Part shown: positions 11,131 to 23,800 of the stretch, in pieces
Position numbering within the stretch: position 1 is the first letter of the stretch
How the letters are laid out: the number at the start of each line of letters is the position of its first letter
Assembly (NCBI RefSeq): GCF_036711975.1
Contig: NC_091973.1
Coordinates: 9,486,001-9,550,000 of the forward strand
Direction of reading: 5' to 3'
From: Onthophagus taurus
Lineage: Eukaryota > Arthropoda > Insecta > Coleoptera > Scarabaeidae
Length of the DNA: 64,000 nt
Position numbers and translations under genes: made by a program
The notes under the pieces: generated by a model
Seen by the model: only the letters and a program-made list of their open reading frames with translations
The model's database searches: none
What the model was told of the DNA's origin: nothing

Positions 11131-11834
11131 TTATTTTTTGGTTATAAATCTAATTTATTGCATACTAAAACCACGGGAAACTTTGTTTATAAATCACCTA
11201 ACCTCAAAGTTCACCTACACATTAAAATGTCGGTGACGTACACATTTTTTTCGAGAACCTTTTCGCTACCGCTGGATACCGCTGGAATAATTTATCCAGA
11301 GAAGTCAACAAGGTCATGCTATTGTAAAACATTTTTTGATAAGATGTTTATGAACAATTAATGTTTTTGCATTTTTTCTTACAATTAATGGAAAATACAA
11401 AATTGCATTGTCTATATCACCATATAATTAATTTAAGGTTCAATAAAAACCCAAATATACTGAAATACATTTTCTTTTTATTATTTATAAGAAAAATATA
11501 TACATATACAAAAAAACTTGGATACTCGTTATTGCGTAAAAGTGATGAATTAATGTAAAAAGTAAATAAAAAGAAAATTGGGAACTAAATACTTAAAAAA
11601 AAATTTTTGTTTAATTTTTTTATAAATAAAAATCATTTCTCTATAAAAATATTAATATCAATATTACGTCCGGATGGTTTAGCCCGACATCTGGCAGTTG
11701 ACCTTTTATTCATTATTTTCCAATATTAATTGAATTATTTTATTTTCTTGATGTTTCAATTTGGCACGCGTTTAGCCGAAGGTCCAAACCCTGAGAATTC
11801 CACTTAAAATATATCCTCTATTTTAAGCTGATCA
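11131..11834. other. Intergenic, 3' flank of DENND6
   Basis: AT-rich sequence between the end of the SCPx duplication unit and the DENND6 stop codon. Small open frames here lack codon structure or homology that I can see. It probably holds the DENND6 3' UTR. Confidence 0.5.
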
Positions 11835-14800
11835 TCATGACCCTTGAAGTATATTCTTCAAATCATCTGGTAAAGAAGTAATTATATCTTGTAATCGTTG
11901 ACATAATTGTTCTTTCGTTGATGTGCTAACTGGAAAGTCATGTTGCCTACATTTATTGATTTTATTGCGCAATTTTAAAACCATATCAACTATTTCTACC
12001 TCCGGTTTCCCTTGCACCCACAATTTTAAGTCCTAATTATACAAGAAAATCTTAATACAATCGAATTTTTGTTTAATAAACTTACAGCGTCCGATAAAGC
12101 TTCTAATTGTAAAGCTTGCAACTTTAATACTAATTCCGTGTATCTCATATTAAACCATCCATCAAAATTGGGAGATCGAAAAAATTTTTTATACAAACCA
12201 ACCCAATCTCCTTTAATTCCCGATGTTAATTGAGGCCCTGTTGTTTCTAATGTAGCGAAAAAATCATCGGGGTTAAACGGATATGGTGTAGGTGCAGCCT
12301 AAAAACAAATAAAAATATATACTCATTTCAAATGATTACAAAAAGTTAAAAATTATTTTACCTTAAACGGAGAGATATTTTTAAATAAAGGCATTAAACT
12401 AGCAATATACCTCTCAAGTGGAATCATAAAGCTTTGTGTCAATTCTAATAAATGCCTTCTTAACAATGCAGATTGTACTTCCGACGGCCGCTTTGAATGT
12501 ATACCAGATATTAAGTTTTTTATTATTGATTTATCTTTTTGTAAAAATGGTTTATATGTTGTATAAACGCCCGGACTTGAATCTAAGATTTTCGTTGACC
12601 CATTCCTCTTTAATTTATATTTTTGATATTGACCTATAACTCAACATAATTAAACAACAATATAAACAGTGGAACATAATTATTCTAGGATATAAAAAAA
12701 TACAAATCTTATCGTTTTTATGTGGTGTAATTGATTTTAGAGTCGATATGATAAATCAATACTTCGATATGTATTCTCAAAAAGATTTCAAGTTTAATCA
12801 GAAGGGAACATATCGTTTTTACTTTTCGTTTATTTTTTTGAAATTTTTTTCAAACCAAATGAACTTTTCACCACATATTTATTCACATTTTGAGCACACT
12901 TTACGTTCATTGTACACGGCTAAAAACTCATTTTCAAAAAATGAAACCAAATAGCATTGTAATCTGTACTACATTTTGAACTGGGATTATTAAAAAATAT
13001 TGGAAGATAAACTTTTGGCATCGTGTTGAAAATTTTTTCGTGAATTCTAGTGCTTTTTACGCGAAAAAAAACGGCTTTACGAATCAGAATTATCCCAGTT
13101 TGTGAAGTGCCTACATGAGTACTGAATAAATCGTTCACATTTGCAACGAATTCACCGTTTTTGAATACAATGTTGAGAATCTCATCGGGTATGTTTAACG
13201 CTGTAATTTCCTAACAATTCCGAGTATCGGAAAATCACTTTACCCACACACCCTCCACTACAATTGGATGTAATTTTTATAGGAAAAAAACTCATTCATG
13301 GATGTGAATTAATTTGATTGTGAATTCGAGTCACACTTGATTTTATTAGAACAACCTTCATACTACTTGTGAGATTTTGCAAATGACTCTAAGAAACGCT
13401 GGGAGCAGAGTGAAAGTTGCAGTAGAACTATCTCAATTGTTTGATTGAAACAAGGCAGGACAACAAGAAGGGGCGTCCTTCTTATGTACTTTTTAATTTG
13501 ACACTGGAGAGAGTAGCTAAAAAGAGACGTGGGTGATAACAGTGAGAGAACGGTAACTCCTCAACTCGTGAGAGCGAAAGGTACTTCATCGTATACACGG
13601 TCCCATCTGTTTCACTTCCTAATTATAGTCTTTTGCGAAATGATAGTCTTTCGCGGGGTGGGGGAGTGGCTTTATTTATCAGAGATACCCTGAGTGCTAC
13701 GATTGTCGAATCCTCCGATGGGTCAGTTCAGGGGGCTGAATTTATGCTTGTGGAACTGAAAAGTTCCTACAACAAGTTATTACTTGGCGTTTTTTACTGT
13801 CCTCCTCTTGTTAACTACTTTGATCAATTGGAGGAAACTCTTGAGAGGCACTCTTTTAATTATAACACTATTCTTCTGATGGGAGATTTCAATACTTGTT
13901 TGCTAAAAAATGACTTACGGAGTGACAAACTTCGCTTCATTGCTTCCTCATTAAATTTGACCATCCTGCCCTCACAACCAACTCATCATCTTCCAACTTC
14001 GCATTCGCTTCTGGATCTTACTATTACGACTCGTCCGAGCAGCATACTTATGCATGGTCAGCTCCCTGCTCCTCAATTTTCCAATCATGATCTAATTTAC
14101 TGTGCAGTGCAGATACGACAACATATTTTCTCGCAACGCATTATTTCCGTTCGTGATCTGGGTCGTATTGATAACGATTTGCTGTTGTCTGATGCGCAGA
14201 GGATCGATTGGTTCCCGCTTTATCGAATGGTCGATATTGATGGCAAGGTTGACTACTTCAACTCTAAACTTATCAATCTCTATGACAAGCATGCCCCACT
14301 CAGACGACGCAGGGTGAGACATCCGCCCGCACCCTGGTTAAGTGATGAGATAAGATCACTGATGAGGGAGCGTAATCGTGCAAAGCTATTACTTAAACGT
14401 ATTCCAAATACTATTAATCGTGAAAACTATAGGATCTTGCGTAACCGTTGCAGTCACCAATGTAGAAATGCCAAAAAAATGTATTTCTACCGGAGACTAT
14501 CCAATGCTAATCCGAGGACGTTTTGGAAGTTGATGCGTTCCTTAGGGGCGGTTGAGTCTCCCTCTGTTCGGGCTGCTTGTGATGTGGATTCATTGGCGAG
14601 GTTTTTTGCTGACCCTCCTCTGCTCATTAGTGGTGGGACTAGGATGACAACTATTTCTGAAATTCTTGCCTCATCTAAATCCTCCTCTTTCTCCTTTGTC
14701 CTGGTCACTGCGTCAGAAGTCCGCGATGCCTTGAATCACTCGAGGTCTACGAGTGTGGGAGCTGATGGAGTTGGTCTCAAACTTCTTCTTCCTATATTGG

Positions 14801-17800
14801 ATATTGTTCTTACTCCTATTACCCACATTTTTAACTTCTCCATTGAACGATCCTCATTCCCTTCAATCTGGAAGGTTGCTCATGTTGTCCCTATACCTAA
14901 ATCCAAGAGTCCCGCAAGTTTAAATGATTTTCGCCCTATCTCCATTTTATCTGTTCTATCTAAAGCTCTCGAGCGCCTTGTTTATCTACAAGTCCAAGAG
15001 TATTTACAAGAATTTAACTTTCACAACGACTTTCAATCGGGTTTTCGTAAGGGTCATAGCACGACAACAGCGCTTATTAAGATTACAGATGATATTAGGT
15101 ATGCTTGCGACAAACGTTGTGTTACCATCCTTGTATTACTTGATTTTAGCAAGGCGTTCGATTCGGTTGATCACGATCTTTTGTTGGCGTCACTAGCTGC
15201 CCTTGGATTTACCTCTTCATGTTTATCTTGGTTTCAATCTTACTTTTCCTGTCGTTCCTTGTGTGTGCGTGCTGATTCTGCGCTCTCGTCTGCTTGTGAT
15301 ATTAAATGTGGTGTACCCCAGGGTAGTGTGTTGGGTCCGTTGCTCTTTTCGATTTTCATTAATGCCGTCACCCACTGTATTTCTTGTAATTATCATGTGT
15401 ATGCTGATGACCTCCAAATTTACACTACGACAACTATTGATGATTTTTCGGAAGCAATTGCACGTCTTAATCATGACCTTTCCAATATTTTGGATTGGTC
15501 CAAACGTTATGGCCTTAAATTAAATACTGCTAAAACTCAAGCAATTGCGTTTGGCAGTCGACCTTTACTGGCAAAGCTGAATGATTTTTCATCCATTCAC
15601 TTAATGCTTGACGGAGACATTATTCAGCTATCAGACACGGTTAGAAACCTTGGGGTGGTTATGGATTCTACAATGTCCTGGAAACCTCAAATTCAATCCG
15701 TCTGCAGAAAGGTCTATCATTGTTTCCACTCACTGAAAAGTCTCCGTTGCTTCCTTCCTCCCATGATCCGTCGTAATCTTTGTTTTTCCCTGATTTTCCC
15801 CCATATTGATTATGCTGACACGGCATATCCTGATCTTTCGGTAACACTACGAAACAAACTGCAAAGACTTCAAAACAACTGCATACGGTATATCTTTGAT
15901 CTCGAGAGATCTCAACACATAACCCCATACCGTAATTATTTGCAGATATTAAGCTGTCAGAACCGTAGATCGTTTCGTATATTAACTATGTTATATACTG
16001 TTCTTCACAATCAAACCCAATGATTATGCACTAAGTTAAATGTATACATTTTCTTTAATTTGTATTTTTTGTTTCTTATTATGGCAATAAATTTATTTAT
16101 TATTATTATTATCTGTGAGAAAGACGAATAGGGGATACGCACCAAAGCGAGCTATACCAGCTATACGAAGAGCCAACACTTGTTAGAGAGATTAAAAGTA
16201 TCCGAATTAGATAGTTAATCCATCTGGAACGCTAAAGAGCAAAGATGCCGTCGAAGTAACCTCGGCCGATTTCGAAGACGTCAGCCGCTCCAAGTATCAC
16301 GAACATTAAGACCACGAGAAACCTGAAACACTATCTGCCACTTGTCTTATGATTATAACTGATTATAACCATTGGAAACGCCCAACATCTTCGAAGTTAA
16401 CCTTGCTTGCTTTTTCCATTTGTTTTAAGGGGGTATGCCACCTTTGAAATGAAAAAAAATCGTTTTTTTTTTGCTTAAAAGTGTTCTTTATACTGTCTAG
16501 AATGAGAATCCATTGACAGAAAATATTTGCGGAATGTTTTTCTGCCTAAAAAATTGATTTTTGTAACACACCTCACCGGAAATTCTAAGATTTCTGTAAC
16601 CACTCTTTGTTTCATTTTTTATCCATTGTATATGCACGTATTTTCACCTTGTTGTACAAAAAAGTTAAAAAAAAACATAAAATATCATTTTTCAAAAACG
16701 CTATTGAAGTAGGCTTTCGGGTACCTGAATAAACAATAGCATCACAAAAACTCATTTTCGTAGAAAACTTTACCCGACTTCTATCGACCAAAGGGGTAAT
16801 TCCAAATATAAAGTAAAAAATTTGTAAAAAGTGTAGTTACTGGAAAGGTAAAGAAGATACTGCAGAATTTCAAGATTGGGTCGAAGATCATAAAGAAATA
16901 TGTGATATAAACCATATCGGATCTTCAGGAAAAATGGAAGTGGACTCCGTCGTAGAGATGTTTCAACGATCCGAAGAAAAACATAATTTGAAGTACTGTT
17001 TTTACGTAGGAGACGGAGACAGCAAAACCTTCAAAGGTATTATGGGCGCTCGCTATGACAGTGCAATAGTAACCAAAAAAGAATGCGTCGATCACGTTCA
17101 GAAACGAATGGGCACACGGTTACGAAATCTAAAAAGAAACATGATGAACTTTCCTTATATTATGGATTGGCTATTCGCAGAAATTGCGATTCCGTGAAGG
17201 ACAATGAGATCTGGGCTACTTTGTATCATAAAATTTCAACAGATGAAACTCCAAAGCATGACAATGGTCCAGTTGGTGCTGACTGGAAAAAAGCGTACGC
17301 TTAGTCAGAAATCGATGAGTACACTCACAAGCCAGCAATCGGCAATGATGTTTTCCACGCAGTGAAACCTGTGTACGAAGAACTATGAAGGGAAGATCTT
17401 TCGACAAGATGTTTAGGGGGATATACGCAAAAAAAACAATGACAGTTACAACGCCGCGTTATGGTCTATCGCACCAAAAACTATTCATAGTGGCAAGAAA
17501 GTGGTTGACATTGCGTCTGATATAGCTGCTTGCAATTTTAATGACGGTCTTACAAGCATTATGGAAATAATGCAAGTACTGAAATTAACAATTGGAAGAT
17601 CGTGCTTCGACTTGTGTCATCAAACGGATTTAAATCGCATTGCTCGCGCTGAGCGCTCCATGACTGCTGAGGCTAAAGAAGCTCGTAGAAGCCTACTGTC
17701 AGACAGAAAAGCTACAGAAGATGAAAATAAGCTTCAGGAAGGACAGCTGTATGGTGCAGGAATCGCTGATTAAATGTATCTAGAAAAAATATACAATTTT

Positions 17801-20800
17801 TTACATTGTGCACACGATAACTCCCACATTTTTCAACGGATTTTCAAGATTTTTTTTTCAAAAGTTTGTATTATCTTATTCTAGGTAAGTACGTAGCCGT
17901 TTTTGTAAAATGACATTTCTTGTAAAATCGTCACCATTTCGTCAACTATGTATAGTTTCCTAGTTTACTAAAGTAATCGTATTCAAATTTTAATTATTCT
18001 ACTTACGCGTTAGGAGAAATCCTGCGCACAGTTTGACTCTGCACGATTTGCAGGCCTAACATTACCGACATCTAGCGGGTGCAATTTTAATAACTGTTAA
18101 TAAATAAAATATGTATTTAAAACTAGAAAAGTGGCTTATTCACACCCTGCAACCCGTTTTTAGAAAACTTTTTTCGTCTCATTGCAAAAAAATTTTTAAA
18201 ATACCTATTATTTTCGGGTCTCCAAGGTGGCATACCCCCTTAAGCAAAATGATCTTACGGTTCAAAGTATTATGTATCAGAATTGCCATAGTTCTGGGTT
18301 CGGGATCGTGGACGGTTTCGTACGTTGTTTGTATCTCAACTCATACCGGCATAAATGAAAATGCAATGGTGTACTTGTACAGTGTATTTGGACTAGAGAT
18401 GAAAGAGAAGAATATTCTCCACTAGAAAATTCTCCGAGGTAATTTTCTGATCGTGTATGGTGGCCCCCTCTCTCGGTCCTGACAAAACTTCGGGAATCTC
18501 GGGAATCCCACAGACGTAAATGAACGTGTTTCGGTTTGTGCATTCATTATTGTGTGAAATATAGCATAGAGTAATGTGTGGAACTATTTTAATATGAAGA
18601 AAGGTAATGGAAAAATAATGTACGTTTGTAAATTTGGAATGTACAGCCTGTTTCAGAGTAAGCGCCTTATTTTTTTTTAGCCACACTATGGGTACTACTT
18701 TCAAAATACTTGGCAGTCATATGTTTTAGGACATTCTCTACACGATGGTGATACCAGATTTTCAATTGGACGAATTATTTCAAAATGGCGACTTTCAACT
18801 TTTTTTTTAAATAGAATGCCATAATTTTTTTTATTATTAAGATCCTAAAAACATTCTTTTTACGATAGTATTTCGTTTTTCTTAAAAATTCATTTCATTT
18901 GCCATCAGAAAGCAAACTAACATTTTAATCTAGTAGCTCATGAATGTTTTACACTCGATGTTATTATCATCGTGTAGAGAATGTCCTAAAACATATTACT
19001 GCCAAATATTTTGAAAGTAGTACCCATAGTGTGGCTAAAAAAAAATAAGGCGCTTACTCTGAGACAGGCTGTACAAAAATGCCACAAGAATGACGAAACA
19101 TTTATTAAGATGTTTAAAATGCCCAGTAGGCGTGAAACAAATATTCTAGATCTAAATTTTAATAGAATTCATCTTAATAGAGAAGAACAAATACAAGAAA
19201 CAGAGTTTGTAGACAATACTGTAACAAGCCCAGATTGGCCCTTTATCGATCTAAATCTCCGTGGAAAACTACATCCTGCTGTATGGTGGAAATTGACTCG
19301 TTTCGGGTCGACAATAAGTAAACTAGCGGTCAAGATATTAAGTATTCCTACATCGAGTAGCAACAGAAAGAAGCTGCAGCACCTACAGCTTTATTCACAC
19401 TGCGAAAAGAAATCGGCTTACGGCTAAACGAGCTGGTAAAACAACTTTCATTGCTCATAATTTAATATTATTAGATTTAGTCACCAATGTGGAGGTTAAT
19501 GATGGAAATGAAGACATTTCTGATGTTGAAGTGATTGAATGCAGTGATTTGCAAACTTTGCCAAAGCTGTCTAAAAATTCATTAGATTCGAACTAATAAG
19601 TGTTTAATTTTTCTTAGAATAATACTTGTTTTTTGTTGATTTTTTTTATTTGTTTCAAAGAATAAACTATTTTTTTTCGCCAAATATATTCTAAACATCA
19701 TAAATAAGTCCTGCATAGTAATTAATCCCATAAATGTGAACCATGCCACGTTACAGCTGTCAGACTGAATTTGCCGAGCTGTATTTGTATTTAAAAGCTT
19801 GTTCTGAGAAAATTCTCAAAATCGAGAATTTTCCATCTCTAATTTAGACTATGCAAATCCAGACTTTGTTTAAGAGTTTTCTTTCTAAGGGACTTTGAGA
19901 ATACCAAAAGTTTGAGAATCCTAATACATAGCGCATTGTGTGTGAATCAAAGTAAATATGATGATGAATCTTTATATTAAGAGAATATCTTTATATTCTG
20001 ATCCCACAAACTTTTCTCCTAAATCACACAATATACTGCGACTATTATTATTGATGTTAGCGGCGTTCAGATCATTTTATCTTGTTGAAGAAGCTAAGTT
20101 ATCTTGGATTTAGAACTTCATTGCTATTGTTAACATATCATGCGCGGGAAGCGACTAAACTCGTTTTGCGCGGATTTCACATCTTTAGCGGGAAGCGACT
20201 AAACTGGTTTTACATGGTATTAATGCCCGCTACACGGTAATACTTTGGCGGTAAAGTGCCCGCGCAAGATGTGTTAATGAAATCTTATCTATTAATTTGG
20301 AGTTCTAACTAGTATTATTAACCTTTATTCATATAAAAAAATTTTTAACCCTCACTTTCACTAGAAAATTAATCCTTATCAATTATGTGTGCTATTTAGA
20401 CGCCCCACCATTTAAATTTTCTGATAGAAACAAAATTCTATGATCTTGGAGTATATTTCGATTGTAGTATAACGTTTATACTTTGTGTATCAGTCTCAGT
20501 ATCTCTATGCTATTAATTACAGTGCCTCAGCCGCAAGCGACCTTGACTTAATCAGTTGAAGATTTAGATTTTCCACCTTAAGTATTTGTTAACCAATTTT
20601 GAAGGATTTTGTATTAATTATAACGAATCGGCTGCAAGCCACCTCAGCTAAACTATGGATCCTCCATCCTATCTTTGAACTTAGCTGAGATCTCTGCAGT
20701 CTATAGCATAGTCATGTGTTGTTAAGTATACACTGTGTTTGGTTTTAGTTGTTACAAAAGATATCTCGACTACTGTTGGAGATACGACAAAATGTTATAG

Positions 20801-23800
20801 AAGGAAAGTATTATTCGTTGCTAATTTCCATATTTTTGTACACTTCTCGATATTTATGCATCTGAGAGATCCTTTGCTCTCAGATGCTGCCTTTCAGTTT
20901 TGAAAAATACGTAAATACGAACATTTGCTGAATTCGCAGTTTTACAATTCATTAATGGTATCACTTGGGATTTTTTTTTAACCTACTTGAAATTTATGGA
21001 AGAAGTAATTTCGGCCGACTTCGAAGACATCGGCCACCCCAAGTATTGTGAACAATATTTTGGGCGGCCGACGTCTTCGAAGTCGGCCGAGATTATTTCT
21101 TATACCACGAACAATACCTGGAGCGGCCGACGTCTTCGAAGATGTCGGCCGCCCTAAGTATTATTTATGATACTTGGGGCGACCGACGTCTTCGAAGACG
21201 GCCGAGATTATTTCTCTTAACCTGCTTGACATTTATAGAAGATACAATCTCGGCCGACTTCGAAGACGTCGGCCGCTCTAAGTATTATTCATGATACTTG
21301 GGAGAGCGCAAGAGCGTGAAACGCAGTTTTACAATCTATTAATGGTATCACTCGGGATTTTTTTTAACCTGCCTGAAATTTATGGAAGAAGTAATCTCGG
21401 CCGACTTCGAAGACCTCGGCCGCCCTAAGTATTATTCATTATAGTAAAAATTATCCTTGAATCCAAGTATCATGAATAATACTGAGGGCGGCCGACATCT
21501 TCGAAGTCGGCCGAGATTATTTTTTCTTAACCTGCTTGAAACTTATGGAGGAAGGAAAGTATTATTCGTTGCTAATTTCCATATTTTTGTACACTTCTCG
21601 ATATTTATGATATTTATCCCGACGTTTTCGAAGTCGGCCGAGATTGTATCTTCTATAAATGTCAAGCAGGTTAAGAGAAATAATCTCGGCCGTCTTCGAA
21701 GACGTCGGTCGCCCCAAGTAGCATAAATAATACTTAGGGCGGCCGACATCTTCGAAGACGTCGGCCGCCCCAGGTATTGTTCGTGGTATAAGAAATAATC
21801 TCGGCCGACTTCGAAGACGTCGGCCGCCCAAAATATTGTTCACAATACTTGGGGTGGCCGATGTCTTCGAAGTCGGCCGAAATTATTTCTTCCATAAATT
21901 TCAAGTAGGTTAAAAAAAAATCCCGAGTGATACCATTAATGAATTGTAAAACTGCGAATTCAGCAAATGTTCGTATTTACGTGTTTTTCAAAACTGAAAG
22001 GCAGTTAAGAAACGGACTTCGAAGATGTCGGCCGCCCTAAGTATTATTCGTGACATAAGAAGTAATCTCGGCCGACTTCGAAGACGTCGGCCGCTCTAAG
22101 TATTATTCATGATACTTGGGAGAGCGCAAGAGCGTGAAACGCAGTTTTACAATCTATTAATGGTATCACTCGGGATTTTTTTTAACCTGCCTGAAATTTA
22201 TGGAAGAAGTAATCTCGGCCGACTTCGAAGACCTCGGCCGCCCTAAGTATTATTCATTATAGTAAAAATTATCCTTGAATCCAAGTATCATGAATAATAC
22301 TGAGGGCGGCCGACATCTTCGAAGTCGGCCGAGATTATTTTTTCTTAACCTGCTTGAAACTTATGGAGGAAGGAAAGTATTATTCGTTGCTAATTTCCAT
22401 ATTTTTGTACACTTCTCGATATTTATGATATTTATCCCGACGTTTTCGAAGTCGGCCGAGATTGTATCTTCTATAAATGTCAAGCAGGTTAAGAGAAATA
22501 ATCTCGGCCGTCTTCGAAGACGTCGGTCGCCCCAAGTAGCATAAATAATACTTAGGGCGGCCGACATCTTCGAAGACGTCGGCCGCCCCAGGTATTGTTC
22601 GTGGTATAAGAAATAATCTCGGCCGACTTCGAAGACGTCGGCCGCCCAAAATATTGTTCACAATACTTGGGGTGGCCGATGTCTTCGAAGTCGGCCGAAA
22701 TTATTTCTTCCATAAATTTCAAGTAGGTTAAAAAAAAATCCCGAGTGATACCATTAATGAATTGTAAAACTGCGAATTCAGCAAATGTTCGTATTTACGT
22801 GTTTTTCAAAACTGAAAGGCAGTTAAGAAACGGACTTCGAAGATGTCGGCCGCCCTAAGTATTATTCGTGACATAAGAAGTAATCTCGGCCGACTTCGAA
22901 GACGTCGGCCGCCCTAAGTACTATTCATGATAGTAAAAATTATCCTTGAATCTAAGTATCATGAATAATACTTATGGCGGCCGACATCTTCGAAGTCGGC
23001 CGAGATTGTTTTTTCTTAACCTGCTTGAAACTTATGGAGGAAGTAATCTTGGCCGACTTCGAAGACGTCGGCCGCCCTAAGTATTATTCATGATACTTGA
23101 GAGAGCGCAAGAGCGTGAAACCAAGTCTACCCTGCTTGAAGTTTATGGAAGAAATAATTTCAGCCGACGTCTTTCGAGATTATTCCATTTTCGATTTAAA
23201 ATTTTGAATGTATGTTGTATGTAACACATTTGATGCTCAATTATTTTTTAGAATATCGCAAATAATAGAATATTAAAAGTACTCTTAACCTGCTTGAAAT
23301 TTATAGAAGAAACAATCTCGGCCGACTTCGAAGACGTCGGCCACCCTAAGTATTATTCGTGACATAAGAAGTAATCTCGGCCGACTTCGAAGACGTCGGC
23401 CGCCCTAAGTATTATTCATGATACTTGGGAGAGCGCAAGAGCGTGAAACCAAGTCTACCCTGCTTGAAATTGATGCTCAATTATTTTTTAGAATATGACA
23501 AATAATACAATATTAAAAGTGGAGCAACTTTCCTTCTGTAACATTTTGTCATATCTCCAACAATAATGAAGATATCTGCTGTGACAGCTAAAATTAAACA
23601 CACTGTATTTATTATAATTAAAAAATTCCAATCATGCAATAATTGAATCTTACCTGTATCTTCACCCAATCGTATCGTATGCGGCCAATGATGTAATGTT
23701 TTTCCAAAAAATGGATTAGTAACCCCTAAAATAACGGGGGGAGGCCCTTGAACTTTATTTGTAAATTGTTTAAATTCACTATCGTGAATTGTAAAATATG

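Noticed and set aside
12920-13138. 72-aa minus-strand frame in DENND6 intron 5 as a gene
   Set aside because: No family recognised, no splice partners; probably chance.
20985-23480. Possible CRISPR-like array of repeated palindromes
   Set aside because: Eukaryotic intron context, variable spacing, repeats inside the spacers and no cas genes; the structure is a satellite/fold-back.
23481-23669. 62-aa hydrophobic frame looking like a membrane receptor exon
   Set aside because: It begins in DENND6 exon 5 and reads into intron 5; the hydrophobic part lies past the donor site.
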